Positions 46,181 to 54,865 of a stretch of DNA of 64,000 nt are shown here, in pieces. The stretch comes from Micromonospora sp. NBC_01740 (GTDB lineage Bacteria; Actinomycetota; Actinomycetes; Mycobacteriales; Micromonosporaceae): the NCBI RefSeq assembly GCF_035920365.1, contig NZ_CP109150.1:4650001-4714000 (forward strand), in the 5' to 3' direction. The translations under genes and the position numbers were made by a program. The notes beneath the pieces are model-generated. The model ran no database searches. It was not told the DNA's origin and saw only the letters and a list, made by a program, of their open reading frames with translations. The stretch's first letter is position 1. Each line of letters starts with the position of its first letter.

Positions 46181-48736
46181 ATGATGGGACCCGGTGACTT
46201 CGGCTCCGACCCCTGGGACGAGTTCCTGGCCCGGTACTTCGGCCGGGGCGAGGGTGGGCGCCGACCCGCGCACCGGGTCGACATCACCCGGCTGATGACC
46301 GCCGACGCCAGGGAGATGCTGGCCGACGCGGCCCGCCGGGCCGCCCAACGCAAGAGCAGCGATCTCGACACGGACCACCTGCTCTGGGCCGCGCTGCAAC
46401 GCGAACCGCTGCGCGACCTCGTCCGGCGCGCCGGCGCCGACCCGGACACGCTGCTCAACGCGCTCGGTGGGCGCGGCGACGGCGCGCCCAAGGGCGAGGT
46501 GCCGCCCAACCTGTCGCTCACCCCCGCGGCCAAGCGGGCGCTGCTCGACGCCCACCAGCTGTCCCGGGCGATGGGCGCCAACTACATCGGCCCCGAGCAC
46601 ATCCTGATGGCGCTGCCGCTGAACCCGGAGTCTCCGGCCGGCCGGATGCTCGCCGCCGGCCGGATCCAGCCGGAGTCGTTGCAGGCGGCCAGCGCCGAGC
46701 GCGGGCCGATGACCGGGCCGAAGCCCGACCGCGGCACCCCCACCCTCGACCAGTACGGCCAGGACCTGACCGACCTGGCCCGCAACGACCAGATCGACCC
46801 GGTGATCGGCCGGGCCGACGAGATCGAGCAGGCCGTCGAGATCCTGTCCCGGCGGACGAAGAACAACCCGGTGCTGATCGGTGAGGCCGGCGTCGGCAAG
46901 ACCGCGATCGTGGAGGGCCTGGCGGAGCGGATCTGCGACGGCGACGTGCCGCAGACGCTGCTCGGCAAGCGGGTGATCCAGCTCGACCTGGCCGGCCTGG
47001 TGGCGGGAACCCGCTACCGGGGCGACTTCGAGGAGCGGCTGAAGAAGGTCATCGACGAGATCCGGGCGCACCGCGACGAGCTGATCGTCTTCCTGGACGA
47101 GATCCACACCCTGGTCGGCGCGGGCGGGGCGGGCAGCGAGGGCGGCATGGACGCCTCGAACATGCTCAAGCCGGCGCTGGCCCGGGGCGAACTGCGGGTG
47201 ATCGGCGCGACCACGCTGGACGAGTACCGCAAGAGCATCGAGAAGGACGCGGCGCTGGCCCGCCGCTTCCAGCCGGTGTTCGTGCCGGAGCCCACCGTCG
47301 ACGACACCGTGGCGATCCTGCGCGGGCTGCGCGACCGCTACGAGGCCCATCACCAGGTGCGGTTCACCGACGAGGCGCTGGTCGCCGCGGCCGAGCTGTC
47401 CGACCGGTACGTGACCGACCGGTTCCTGCCGGACAAGGCGATCGACCTCATCGACCAGGCCGGCGCGCGGGTCCGGCTGCGCACCCGCACGCCGGCGTCC
47501 GACGTGCGGGAGCTGGAGACACAGCTCGAGGAGGTACGCCGGGACAAGGAGCAGGCCGTCGCCGACGAGCAGTACGAGAAGGCGTCCACGCTGCGCGACC
47601 AGCTCGCCGAGGTGGAGGAGCAGATCCGCCGGGCCCGGGGCGACGAGGGCGGCCCGTCGCAGGTGCCGGCCGTCGGGCCGCAGGAGATCGCCGAGGTGGT
47701 CTCCCGCGCCACCGGCATCCCGATCAGCCAGCTCACCGAGGAGGAACGCGACCGGCTGCTGCGCCTGGAGGGCCACCTGCACGAGAAGGTGGTCGGCCAG
47801 GAGGACGCGGTCACCGCGGTCGCTGAGGCGGTCCGCCGCTCGCGTGCCGGGCTGGCCGACCCGGACCGCCCGATGGGCAGCTTCCTCTTCCTCGGGCCCA
47901 CCGGCGTCGGCAAGACCGAGCTGGCCCGGGCCCTCGCGGAGGCGCTGTTCGGCGAGGCCGACCGGATGGTCCGGGTGGACATGAGCGAGTTCCAGGAGCG
48001 GCACACGGTCAGCCGGCTCGTCGGTGCCCCGCCCGGGTACGTCGGCTACGAGGAGGCCGGCCAGCTCACCGAGGCGGTCCGCCGCCGCCCGTACGCGGTG
48101 GTGCTGCTCGACGAGATCGAGAAGGCCCACGCCGACGTGTTCAACATCCTGCTCCAGGTGCTCGACGACGGGCGGCTCACCGACAGCCAGGGCCGGACGG
48201 TCAACTTCAAGAACACCGTACTGATCATGACGAGCAACCTCGGCTCGGAACTGATCACCGGCGCCCAGCGCGCCGTCGGGTTCGGCACCGGCGCGGAGGG
48301 CGGCGAGCAGGAGCGCGACGAGCTGCGCGAGCGGCTGATGCGCCGGCTCCAGGAGAACTTCCGGCCGGAGTTTCTCAACCGCATCGACGAGGTGATCATC
48401 TTCCGCCGGCTGGAGGCCGAGCAGCTGCGCCAGATCACCGGCCTGCTGCTGGAGGAGACCCGCCGCCGCCTGCACGCGCAGGACATCCAGGTCCACTTCA
48501 CCACCGCCGCCGTCGACTGGATCGCCGAGCACGGCTACCAGCCGGAGTTCGGCGCCCGGCCGTTGCGCCGGGTCATCCAGCGGGAGGTGGACAACCAGCT
48601 GTCCCGGATGCTGCTGGAGTCGGCGGTCTCACCCGGCCAGAAGATCACCGTGGACGCCCGCGACGGGCGACTCGCCTTCGACGTGACGGCCGGCGAGCGC
48701 GGCTACACCCCGGCCACGACGTCCCATCCCCGATGA
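46181..48736 (+). CDS. ClpC-like AAA+ chaperone ATPase
   Basis: 851 residues: Clp N-domain (about 38-170), first AAA+ module with Walker A GEAGVGKT (about 234), a short ClpC-type middle coil ([34 protein letters not shown]), second AAA+ module with GPTGVGKT (about 572), and the D2 small domain. The loop AVGFGTG near residue 700 fits the V/I-G-F loop that docks on ClpP, so it probably unfolds proteins for degradation. The middle coil is too short for ClpB. ATG 46181 follows GGAGG. A SigB-type promoter implies stress induction. Two small genes are coupled downstream. Confidence 0.92.
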   Translation: MMGPGDFGSDPWDEFLARYFGRGEGGRRPAHRVDITRLMTADAREMLADAARRAAQRKSSDLDTDHLLWAALQREPLRDLVRRAGADPDTLLNALGGRGDGAPKGEVPPNLSLTPAAKRALLDAHQLSRAMGANYIGPEHILMALPLNPESPAGRMLAAGRIQPESLQAASAERGPMTGPKPDRGTPTLDQYGQDLTDLARNDQIDPVIGRADEIEQAVEILSRRTKNNPVLIGEAGVGKTAIVEGLAERICDGDVPQTLLGKRVIQLDLAGLVAGTRYRGDFEERLKKVIDEIRAHRDELIVFLDEIHTLVGAGGAGSEGGMDASNMLKPALARGELRVIGATTLDEYRKSIEKDAALARRFQPVFVPEPTVDDTVAILRGLRDRYEAHHQVRFTDEALVAAAELSDRYVTDRFLPDKAIDLIDQAGARVRLRTRTPASDVRELETQLEEVRRDKEQAVADEQYEKASTLRDQLAEVEEQIRRARGDEGGPSQVPAVGPQEIAEVVSRATGIPISQLTEEERDRLLRLEGHLHEKVVGQEDAVTAVAEAVRRSRAGLADPDRPMGSFLFLGPTGVGKTELARALAEALFGEADRMVRVDMSEFQERHTVSRLVGAPPGYVGYEEAGQLTEAVRRRPYAVVLLDEIEKAHADVFNILLQVLDDGRLTDSQGRTVNFKNTVLIMTSNLGSELITGAQRAVGFGTGAEGGEQERDELRERLMRRLQENFRPEFLNRIDEVIIFRRLEAEQLRQITGLLLEETRRRLHAQDIQVHFTTAAVDWIAEHGYQPEFGARPLRRVIQREVDNQLSRMLLESAVSPGQKITVDARDGRLAFDVTAGERGYTPATTSHPR

Positions 48737-48749
48737 CCGGAGGGCGGAC

Positions 48750-48917
48750 ATGAGCGAACCCGAGGAGACCCGGGACGAGAGCGAGCGCACCGATCCGATC
48801 GTGGCCCCGCCGACCGCCAACCCCGCCCGGGTGCGGATGCCGCCGGAGGGCGTGGGCCAGCAGGGCGACGACCCGGAACCGGCGGAGTCCGACCGCCGCC
48901 GTCGAGAGGAGGGCTGA
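48750..48917 (+). CDS. Small acidic/polar protein, 55 residues
   Basis: ATG 48750 follows GGAGGGCGG, and the stop TGATG overlaps the next start by one base. The peptide begins MSEPEETRDESERTDP and ends RRRREEG, is highly charged and probably disordered, and matches nothing I recognise. The firm ribosome site and both-sided coupling to clpC-like and DUF3140 genes make it likely to be expressed. Confidence 0.6.
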   Translation: MSEPEETRDESERTDPIVAPPTANPARVRMPPEGVGQQGDDPEPAESDRRRREEG

Positions 48918-49267
48918 TGGTACGCGAGCAGCGGCTCGAACCCGAGGTGGAGGTGCTCTGGGACGACTTCCACGCCCAGGTGAACGTCCCGTCGGAGCAG
49001 TTGCGGCAGTGGTTGCTCACCCGCGGCTCCGGGGAGGAGTCGTTCGGGCCCGACCCGGACCTCGACCTGCCCGGGATGGGCCGGCGGATCCTGCGGGTGC
49101 TGGCCAAACGCAAGGTGGACCTCACGCCGGAGGACATCCGGGTGATGCGGGACGCGATCGACGAGATCCAGTCCCTGCTCGACGAGAAGCCGCCCCGCGG
49201 CAACGCCGACGACGAGTGGCGGCACGCCCTGCTCGACCTGGGCCACGACGTCCTCGTCGAACGCTGA
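48917..49267 (+). CDS. DUF3140 protein
   Basis: 116 residues. VEVLWDDFHAQVNVPSEQLRQWLLTRGSGEESFG, then MGRRILRVLAKRKVDLTPEDIRVMRDAIDEI, then DDEWRHALLDLGHDVLVER match DUF3140, a small helical family that may bind DNA but has no proven role. It is the third gene of the ClpC-like operon, coupled by TGATG to the preceding small gene. GAGAGGAGG precedes ATG 48917. A strong hairpin follows. Confidence 0.88.
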   Translation: MVREQRLEPEVEVLWDDFHAQVNVPSEQLRQWLLTRGSGEESFGPDPDLDLPGMGRRILRVLAKRKVDLTPEDIRVMRDAIDEIQSLLDEKPPRGNADDEWRHALLDLGHDVLVER

Positions 49268-49277
49268 GCCGGCGGTA

Positions 49278-49309
49278 GGGCGGCGCCCGGGAGGACCCGG
49301 GCGCCGCCC
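49278..49309. terminator. Strong hairpin between convergent genes
   Basis: Fourteen perfect pairs (GGGCGGCGCCCGGG with CCCGGGCGCCGCCC) around AGGA, between DUF3140 and the opposing 80-residue gene. Confidence 0.75.
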
Positions 49310-49316
49310 GCCGTGG

Positions 49317-49559
49317 TCAACCGTGGTCGCTCTCCAGGCTGCCGATCGTCAGGCCCGCGGCGTCGGCAGCCGCCTCGCGGTCGGCGCGCGCCCGCTCCTC
49401 GCGGGTCAGCAGGTTGGCGTACTCCGTGACGTCCGCCGGGTCGGGCACCTCGGGCAGGCGACGCAGGAACGCCTCCACGTCGCGGGCGGCGGCGGTGTGC
49501 GTGGCGGCGGCCTGCCGGAGGATCTCCCGGTCGTCGGCGGCGGGGTAGGCATCGGTCAT
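49317..49559 (-). CDS. Small helical protein, 80 residues
   Basis: Starts MTDAYPAADDREILRQAAATHTAAARDVEAFLRRLP; the rest is a second helix (PADVTEYANLLTREERARADREAAADAAG). Charged, Ala-rich, no membrane segment. ATG 49559 has AGGCGGAC close upstream. It lies 19 bases downstream of the LysR gene on the same strand and may be in its transcript. No family recognised. Confidence 0.55.
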   Translation of the reverse strand: MTDAYPAADDREILRQAAATHTAAARDVEAFLRRLPEVPDPADVTEYANLLTREERARADREAAADAAGLTIGSLESDHG

Positions 49560-49578
49560 GTCCGCCTGATACCCGGCG

Positions 49579-50574
49579 CTACGCCGTTCGCACCCCGTCG
49601 GCCCCGGCGGCCGTCAGCCTCCGGGCCCCGTAGCTCGGGTTGCGCAGCAGCCAGGCCAGGTATTCCGGGTGCGCCGCCAGCGAGTCGGTGTACGCGGCCA
49701 GCGCGAACTCCAGCACCAGTTCGGCGTCGCGGGCGGCGGGGGAGTCGGGATGCCAGCCCAGCATCAGCCGCCAGCGCAGCGGAGTCCCGGTCAGCATCCG
49801 GGTGACCAACCCGGCGACCGGGCGGAAGGTGGCCTGGCAGAGCGCGATCGCCTCGCCGGAGTCCACCATGTCGATGCAGCAGCGCACGTCGGTCTCGTAC
49901 ACCTTGCGGGGGGTGAAGCCGGCGCGGGCGCAGGCGGCGGCGAAGCAGTCGCCGAAGCAGCCGTCGCCGGGCGCGGCGACCCACTGCTCGTGGCTCAGGT
50001 CCACCAGGCTCACCTCGGCGTGCTCGGCCAGCGGGTGCTGCTCCGGCAGCAGCACCAGCACCGGGTCGACGGCCACCTCCCGCCAGCTCAACCCGAGCTC
50101 GGCGGGCGGGGCCGCGTCGCCGCACACCCCGATCAGCGCGAAGTCCAGCCGGCCGCCCGCGACGAGCTGGGCCAGCTCGTCGGCCGACCAGGAGGCGTGG
50201 GTGGTGATCTGGGCCGGTGGGGGCTCCGCGGCGAGCCGGTGCACGAGCCGGCCGAGGATGGGGCTGTTCACCCCGCCGAACCGGTAGCGGCGGGGCACGT
50301 CCCCGGCCCCGGCCAGCCGCGCCGCCTCGTCCTGCAGGCCCTTCATCGCCGGCAGCAGCACCCGCGCCCGGGCGAGCACCAGCTCGCCCAGGGCGGTCGG
50401 GCGGGCGCCGCGGCGGTCCCGCTCGAACAGGGGCCCGCCCAGGGTCCGCTCGATGCGCTGGAGCTGGGCGGTGAGTGCCGGTTGGGCCAGGCCGAGCGTC
50501 GATGCCGCCTTGGTCACGCTCCCCGTCTCCGCGATCGCGCAGACCACCCTCAGGTGTCGCAGCTCCAGATTCAT
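49579..50574 (-). CDS. LysR-family transcriptional regulator
   Basis: 331 residues. The helix-turn-helix LRHLRVVCAIAETGSVTKAASTLGLAQPALTAQLQRIERTLGGPLFERDRRGARPT is followed by a two-lobed ligand domain (about 92-300; ITTHASWSADELAQLVAGGRLDFALIGV). It binds a small effector and controls nearby genes. Unusually, a 17-base perfect palindrome overlaps its start codon, suggesting autoregulation. ATG 50574 is the only sensible start. No divergently transcribed target is adjacent: the next gene upstream is read in the same direction. Confidence 0.92.
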   Translation of the reverse strand: MNLELRHLRVVCAIAETGSVTKAASTLGLAQPALTAQLQRIERTLGGPLFERDRRGARPTALGELVLARARVLLPAMKGLQDEAARLAGAGDVPRRYRFGGVNSPILGRLVHRLAAEPPPAQITTHASWSADELAQLVAGGRLDFALIGVCGDAAPPAELGLSWREVAVDPVLVLLPEQHPLAEHAEVSLVDLSHEQWVAAPGDGCFGDCFAAACARAGFTPRKVYETDVRCCIDMVDSGEAIALCQATFRPVAGLVTRMLTGTPLRWRLMLGWHPDSPAARDAELVLEFALAAYTDSLAAHPEYLAWLLRNPSYGARRLTAAGADGVRTA

Positions 50575-50588
50575 ACCGTGACGGTATG
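50572..50588. promoter_or_regulatory. Palindromic site over the LysR start codon
   Basis: CATACCGT-G-ACGGTATG, perfect about one central base, with the T-N11-A geometry of LysR boxes. It covers the ATG of the LysR gene, so bound protein would block initiation. Confidence 0.6.
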
Positions 50589-50684
50589 ACCCCGTAGCGG
50601 CCGACGGAAGGCCCTGGACGGATCAACGCCTCCCAATGTGTGCCCGATCTGCTCCGGCGCGCCGCGTCCGCGCCCGCCGCCGGC

Positions 50685-51293
50685 TCAGCCCGGCGGCCGC
50701 TCGGTGAGATCGGCCAGGTAGGTGGGCCGGCCGGTGACGGCGTCGCGGACCTTGTCGACGACGCCCACCGCGGGCTCGACGACCCGGTTCCACGGCGGGG
50801 TCGCCGGGGTGCCGGGGTGCGGGCGCGTCGGGGCCGCCTCCTCGGCGATCTCCAGCCGGTTGCCCAGGCGGATCAGCTCCTCGGCGCTGGCCACCTCGCG
50901 CAGCGCCGCGACGAGCGCGCCGGCCTCCTCGAGGTGGCGGCGGACCCGCGCGGCGACGTCGGCGAGCCCCTCGTCGGCGAGCGCCTTCAGGGCGGTCAGC
51001 AGGGCCCGGTCGTCCGCGATGGCCCGGTCGATCCGCTCCGCCGCGTCGGGCAGCGCGGCCCGGACGGCGGGCAGCAGGTACTGCTCCTCGGCGGACAGGT
51101 GCCGCGACAGCGCCGCCGTGAGCACCTCCAGGCCGCGCTCGGGGGCGGGCTCCGGGCCCGGGTCGGTGAGCCGCCGCAGCAGCTCCCGCAGTTGCCGGTG
51201 CTCGGCGTCGAGGATGTCGGCGATGCTGCGGCCGCCCGGCCGGAAGCCCTCGTCCTCTCCGGTCGGCGGCAGCGGTGGCAGGGGAACGGTCAT
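50685..51293 (-). CDS. Haemerythrin/HHE-like cation-binding protein
   Basis: 202 residues. A four-helix HHE-type domain (about 24-135) contains DILDAEHRQLRELL (His32), LSRHLSAEEQYLLPAV (His65, Glu69) and RRHLEEAG (His120); the third expected His (about 94) is Asp, so the metal site may be altered. The C-terminal part (140-202) is a Pro/Thr tail found on actinobacterial members. HHE proteins bind a di-iron centre and sense or store oxygen or NO. ATG 51293 follows GAGGAGGGC. A full SigB-type promoter lies 56 bases upstream. Confidence 0.82.
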   Translation of the reverse strand: MTVPLPPLPPTGEDEGFRPGGRSIADILDAEHRQLRELLRRLTDPGPEPAPERGLEVLTAALSRHLSAEEQYLLPAVRAALPDAAERIDRAIADDRALLTALKALADEGLADVAARVRRHLEEAGALVAALREVASAEELIRLGNRLEIAEEAAPTRPHPGTPATPPWNRVVEPAVGVVDKVRDAVTGRPTYLADLTERPPG

Positions 51294-51348
51294 GGTGCCC
51301 TCCTCTGTGGCGGGCGGCGTAGGTGGTGGGGAGCGGTCGCGAGCGGCG

Positions 51349-51374
51349 GTACCCGGCGGCGTCGGCGGCGAAAC
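51349..51374 (-). promoter_or_regulatory. SigB/SigF-type promoter: GTTT-N16-GGGTAC
   Basis: Minus-strand GTTT (51374-51371), 16 bases, GGGTAC (51354-51349), 56 bases before the HHE start codon. Confidence 0.65.
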
Positions 51375-51465
51375 CGGGCCCGCTCGCCGGTCGTGCCCCG
51401 CCATCGGCGTCGATACGGCGGGGCGGGGCGACCGCTGCGGGCCCGTGGGCTGGTATGAAGAACCG

Positions 51466-52794
51466 ATGACGAGCGACGCCGCCTCCGCCCGACCAGACCC
51501 CACCGACGAGGTCGTCGACCTCTGCCGTGACCTGCTGCGGATCGACACCACCAACACCGGGGACAACGACACCAGCGCCGGGGAACGCCTCGCCGCCGAG
51601 TACGTGGCGGAGAAGCTGGCCGAGGTGGGCGTCGAGTCCGTCATCCACGAGTCGGCGCCCGGCCGGGCCAACCTGGTCGCCCGCATCCCCGGCACCGACC
51701 CGAGCCGCGGGGCGCTGCTGGTGCACGGCCACCTCGACGTCGTCCCCGCCGACGCCGACGAGTGGTCGGTGCACCCGTTCTCCGGTGAGCTGCGCGACGG
51801 CTACCTGTGGGGCCGGGGCGCCATCGACATGAAGGACTTCGACGCGATGGTGCTGGCGGTGGTGCGGCACTGGCAGCGCACCGGGGTCCGCCCGCCCCGG
51901 GACATCGTGCTCGCGTACACCGCCGACGAGGAGGCGGGCAGCGACTACGGCGCGCACTTCCTGGTCAACCGGCACCGTGGGCTGCTCGACGGCTGCACCG
52001 AGGCCATCGGCGAGGTCGGCGGCTTCTCGTACTCGGTCAACGACAGCCAGCGGCTCTATCTGATCGAGACCGCCGAGAAGGGCATCGACTGGCTGCGCCT
52101 GCACGCCAAGGGCCGCCCCGGGCACGGCTCGATGATCCACGACGACAACGCGGTCACGGCGCTCGCCGAGGCGGTGGCCCGGGTCGGCCGGCACCGCTTC
52201 CCCGTGGTGGTCACCGACACCGTCCGGGCGTTCCTGGAGGAGGTCTCCGACCTGCTCGGCGTCGAGCTGGACCCGGAGGACCCGGAGACCGCCATCGCCA
52301 AGCTCGGCCCGATCGCCAACATCATCGGCGCGACGATCCGCAACACCGCCAACCCGACCCGGCTCGCCGCCGGTTACAAGGACAACGTCATCCCCGGCCG
52401 GGCCACCGCCACCATCGACTGCCGCAGCCTGCCGGGGCAGTCGGAGCTGCTGGAGCGGCAGCTGCGCGAGCTGGTCGGCCCGGACATCGTCATCGAGTAC
52501 CTCCAGCGCCAGCCGGCGCTGGAGACGACGTTCGACGGCGACCTGGTCGACGCGATGTCCGCCGCGCTGCGCGCGGAGGACCCGGGGGCGCGGCCGGTGC
52601 CGTACATGCTCTCCGGCGGCACCGACGCGAAGGCGTTCTCGCAGCTCGGCATCCGCTGCTTCGGCTTCGCGCCGCTGCGGCTGCCGGCCGACCTGAACTT
52701 CTCCGCGCTGTTCCACGGCATCGACGAGCGGGTTCCGGTGGACGGACTACAGTTCGGCGTGCGGGTTCTCGACCGGTTCCTCCGCACCTGCTAG
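51466..52794 (+). CDS. M20-family metallopeptidase
   Basis: 442 residues. LLVHGHLDVVPAD (metal His and catalytic Asp), WGRGAIDMKD (bridging Asp), YTADEEAGSDYGA (catalytic and metal Glu) and the C-terminal LFHGIDERVP (metal His) make a complete di-zinc M20/M25/M40 site. The lid domain (about 215-330) has HAKGRPGHGSM. It is an aminoacylase, dipeptidase or succinyl-diaminopimelate desuccinylase-like enzyme. ATG 51466 has TATGAA six bases upstream (possible leaderless promoter) and no ribosome site. The next gene follows after 60 bases. Confidence 0.9.
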   Translation: MTSDAASARPDPTDEVVDLCRDLLRIDTTNTGDNDTSAGERLAAEYVAEKLAEVGVESVIHESAPGRANLVARIPGTDPSRGALLVHGHLDVVPADADEWSVHPFSGELRDGYLWGRGAIDMKDFDAMVLAVVRHWQRTGVRPPRDIVLAYTADEEAGSDYGAHFLVNRHRGLLDGCTEAIGEVGGFSYSVNDSQRLYLIETAEKGIDWLRLHAKGRPGHGSMIHDDNAVTALAEAVARVGRHRFPVVVTDTVRAFLEEVSDLLGVELDPEDPETAIAKLGPIANIIGATIRNTANPTRLAAGYKDNVIPGRATATIDCRSLPGQSELLERQLRELVGPDIVIEYLQRQPALETTFDGDLVDAMSAALRAEDPGARPVPYMLSGGTDAKAFSQLGIRCFGFAPLRLPADLNFSALFHGIDERVPVDGLQFGVRVLDRFLRTC

Positions 52795-52854
52795 CCCCCG
52801 CCAGGAACCCCGGTGTCCCGGCGGGAACCACTGATCGTGAAGGGACTGACCCAC

Positions 52855-53508
52855 ATGACCGACCAGCACGGTGAGCTGGACGCCGCCCTCGAGCGCGTGA
52901 TCGATGCGGCCCGCCACCACCTGGCCGCCGTCCGCGCCGCACAGGGCCGCGTCGACGACGACGACGTCTGGCAGGCGTACGTCGCGCTCAACAACGCGTC
53001 CTTCGCGTACGACGAGCAACTCCTGGACGCCTTCGGCGAGGTCACCCCGTGGGACGTCGAGTCGATCGACCCGGAGGAGGCCGACCAGCGCTTCGGGGCC
53101 GCGGAGGGCGTGGAGCCCACCGACCCGCACCCGCGGGTGATCTCGGTACGGCAGCGGCGCGACTACCGGGTGCCGAGCGTGTCGGCGCTGATCCGGGTCG
53201 CCGAGGCCGCCCGGCGGGAGGGCACCCCGGCCGAAGACGAGCCGGAGCCCGTCGAGGGGGTCGGCGAGGCGGTGCTGGAGCTGCTCCAGAGCGGTGACGG
53301 CTCGCTGGGCGCGCTGGACGTGCCGGAGCTGGAGCCGCTCGACGGCGTGGTGATGGTCAGCGAGGTCGGCACTCCGGTGGACCTGGAGTCCTTCGACGAC
53401 GACGACCCGGTGGGCCCGTTCCAGCCGGCGGCCGACGACCGACTGGTCGGCCGGCTCGACGAGCACCCCTTCATGGAGCTCGACGAGGAGCACGACCACG
53501 CCCACTAG
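52855..53508 (+). CDS. Conserved acidic protein of unknown function
   Basis: 217 residues, strongly acidic (tail ELDEEHDHAH). A helical N-terminus (HGELDAALERVIDAARHHLAAVRAAQGRVDDDDVWQAYVALNNASFAYDEQLLDAFGEVTPWDVESIDPEEADQRFG) is followed by a strand-like core around HPRVISVRQRRDYRVPSVSALIRVAEAARR. Homologues in actinobacteria are often labelled primosomal protein without basis. ATG 52855 has AAGGG nine bases upstream. It may be transcribed with the M20 gene. A hairpin terminator follows. Confidence 0.65.
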   Translation: MTDQHGELDAALERVIDAARHHLAAVRAAQGRVDDDDVWQAYVALNNASFAYDEQLLDAFGEVTPWDVESIDPEEADQRFGAAEGVEPTDPHPRVISVRQRRDYRVPSVSALIRVAEAARREGTPAEDEPEPVEGVGEAVLELLQSGDGSLGALDVPELEPLDGVVMVSEVGTPVDLESFDDDDPVGPFQPAADDRLVGRLDEHPFMELDEEHDHAH

Positions 53509-53538
53509 GCGGTGACGGCCCGCCAGTCAGGCGGCGCA

Positions 53539-53575
53539 GGCCCGGGGCCCGACCGGACGGTCGGCCCCGGGCCTT
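53539..53575. terminator. Hairpin between convergent genes
   Basis: GGCCCGGGGCCCGACC pairs with GGTCGGCCCCGGGCC (one bulged C) around GGAC, followed by TT. Confidence 0.7.
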
Positions 53576-53585
53576 GCTGTCGTGG

Positions 53586-53777
53586 TCAGTACGACAGTCC
53601 CGGCTGCGGCTGGTTGACCCGGCGGCGGCGCAGCACCACCTGCCGCGTGCCGTCGCGGTACAGCCGTACCCGCGCCAACTCCCACCCGGAGAACTCCGCC
53701 TGGATCGCCAACTGCGCCGCGGCGGTCAACCGGTCGACGTCCGGCGGCAGCCGCAGCGGCGCGTACTCGTAGTCCAT
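53586..53777 (-). CDS. DUF5703 small protein
   Basis: 63 residues. MDYEYAPLRLPPDVDRLTAAAQLAIQAEFSGWELARVRLYRDGTRQVVLRRR matches DUF5703 proteins of actinobacteria, which are small alpha/beta proteins without known function. The start is ATG 53777, with GGAGGTC just upstream; ATG 53786 would add three residues. Confidence 0.85.
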   Translation of the reverse strand: MDYEYAPLRLPPDVDRLTAAAQLAIQAEFSGWELARVRLYRDGTRQVVLRRRRVNQPQPGLSY

Positions 53778-53882
53778 GACCTCCATGCTGCCCAGCCCGG
53801 GAGGCCTTCGCCACCCCCTCGCCGGTGACCCGCGCCGCTGCCAGGCGTGGCCGCCCGGCTTCCCGGCCATCGCCAAACCGAT

Positions 53883-53912
53883 TGACTTTCGATAGGTTAA
53901 GAGCGATAGTCG
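53883..53912 (+). promoter_or_regulatory. Promoter and repeated CGATAG sites before DUF2975/HTH pair
   Basis: A -35-like TTGACT (53883-53888) is followed by CGATAG at 53890-53895 and again at 53904-53909, the second overlapping a plausible -10. The two hexamers are 14 bases apart, on nearly the same face of the helix, and would suit binding by the HTH protein encoded downstream. Confidence 0.45.
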
Positions 53913-53916
53913 ATGC

Positions 53917-54396
53917 ATGTTCAACGAGCATCGAGCGGTAGCCCCGCTCAGAGTCTTCCTCGTCGTGCTGTTCGGGATCCTGGTCATGCTCCAGACCTTC
54001 TCGCTGCCCGGGCAGTTCGCCCACATGGCAGAGGAGTCCCCGGAGCAGGCCTACCTCAGGTGGCCGATGACCGCCGTGGCGGTGTTCTGGGTGCTGTGCG
54101 TCCAGGTGGTGGTCGTGTCCACCTGGAAGCTGCTCACCCTGGTCAAGCGCGACCGCATCTTCAGCGACGCCTCGCTGGCGTGGGTGGACGCGATCGTCTG
54201 GGCGATCGTCGCCGCCTGGGTGGTGCTGCTGGGCGTCTTCCTCTACGTCGGCTTCAACGCCACGGACCCCGGGCTGCCGCTCCTGCTGTTCCTGCTGCTG
54301 GTGGGCGTCGCCGTGCTGGGCCTGCTGATGGTGGTGATGCGCGCGCTGCTGCGGCAGGCCACGACGCTGCGCACCGACATGGAGGCGGTGATCTGA
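53917..54396 (+). CDS. DUF2975 membrane protein
   Basis: 159 residues with four membrane segments (VFLVVLFGILVMLQTFSL; PMTAVAVFWVLCVQVVVVST; AIVWAIVAAWVVLLGVFLYVG; LPLLLFLLLVGVAVLGLLMVV). FSLPGQFAHMAEESPEQAYLRWP and VKRDRIFSDASLAWVDAI are the conserved features of DUF2975. In many bacteria this family sits directly before a YozG-type HTH gene, as here, where the stop and next start overlap as TGATG. The pair may sense a membrane state. The start is ATG 53917. Confidence 0.9.
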   Translation: MFNEHRAVAPLRVFLVVLFGILVMLQTFSLPGQFAHMAEESPEQAYLRWPMTAVAVFWVLCVQVVVVSTWKLLTLVKRDRIFSDASLAWVDAIVWAIVAAWVVLLGVFLYVGFNATDPGLPLLLFLLLVGVAVLGLLMVVMRALLRQATTLRTDMEAVI

Positions 54397-54602
54397 TGCC
54401 CATCGTCGTACGCATCGACGTCGAACTGGCGAAACGCAAGATGAGCGTCGGCGAGTTCGCCGAGCGCGTCGGACTCACGCCGGCGAACGTGGCGGTGCTG
54501 AAGAACGGCCGGGCCAAGGCCGTCCGGTTCAGCACCCTGGAGGCCATGTGCCGGGTGCTCGACTGCCAGCCCGGTGACCTGCTCGAGTGGGTCGACGAGT
54601 GA
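54396..54602 (+). CDS. YozG-like XRE-type HTH regulator
   Basis: 68 residues. MPIVVRIDVELAKRKMSVGEFAERVGLTPANVAVLKNGRAKAVRFSTLEAMCRVLDCQPGDLLEW is a complete HTH_26-type domain with nothing added. It is coupled to DUF2975 by TGATG and probably represses their joint promoter through the repeated CGATAG sites. Confidence 0.92.
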   Translation: MPIVVRIDVELAKRKMSVGEFAERVGLTPANVAVLKNGRAKAVRFSTLEAMCRVLDCQPGDLLEWVDE

Positions 54603-54687
54603 ACCCCCACGGCGCGCCGCCCCGGACCGACGGCCACGAACCGCCCACCAGCAGGTCCGAGACCCCGGCCGCCACCAGGGAGACGCC

Positions 54688-54843
54688 GTGAAGTACCTGC
54701 TCGCCCTCCTCGCCGGCGCGCTCGGCGTCGCCGGCGTCGTGCACGGGGAGGCCGACGACTCGCCCGGCCTCCAGTTCCTGGGCGTCGTGCTCGTCGTCGG
54801 CGCGGTCGTGTTCGCCGTGCGGCTCGCGCGGCGCGGCCGGTAG
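54688..54843 (+). CDS. Small membrane protein, 51 residues
   Basis: GTG 54688 follows CAGGGAG at six bases. Two hydrophobic stretches (YLLALLAGALGVAGVVHGEADD and LQFLGVVLVVGAVVFAVRLARRGR) span most of its length, with a basic end on the inside. Probably co-transcribed with the DUF2975/HTH pair. No family known to me. Confidence 0.6.
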   Translation: MKYLLALLAGALGVAGVVHGEADDSPGLQFLGVVLVVGAVVFAVRLARRGR

Positions 54844-54865
54844 CGGTAGGACTGCCGGCCGGCGG

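Noticed and set aside
45587..48532. A 981-residue minus-strand frame opposite the ClpC-like gene
   Set aside because: Antisense to clear AAA+ coding sequence; only the NYN domain at the end is real.
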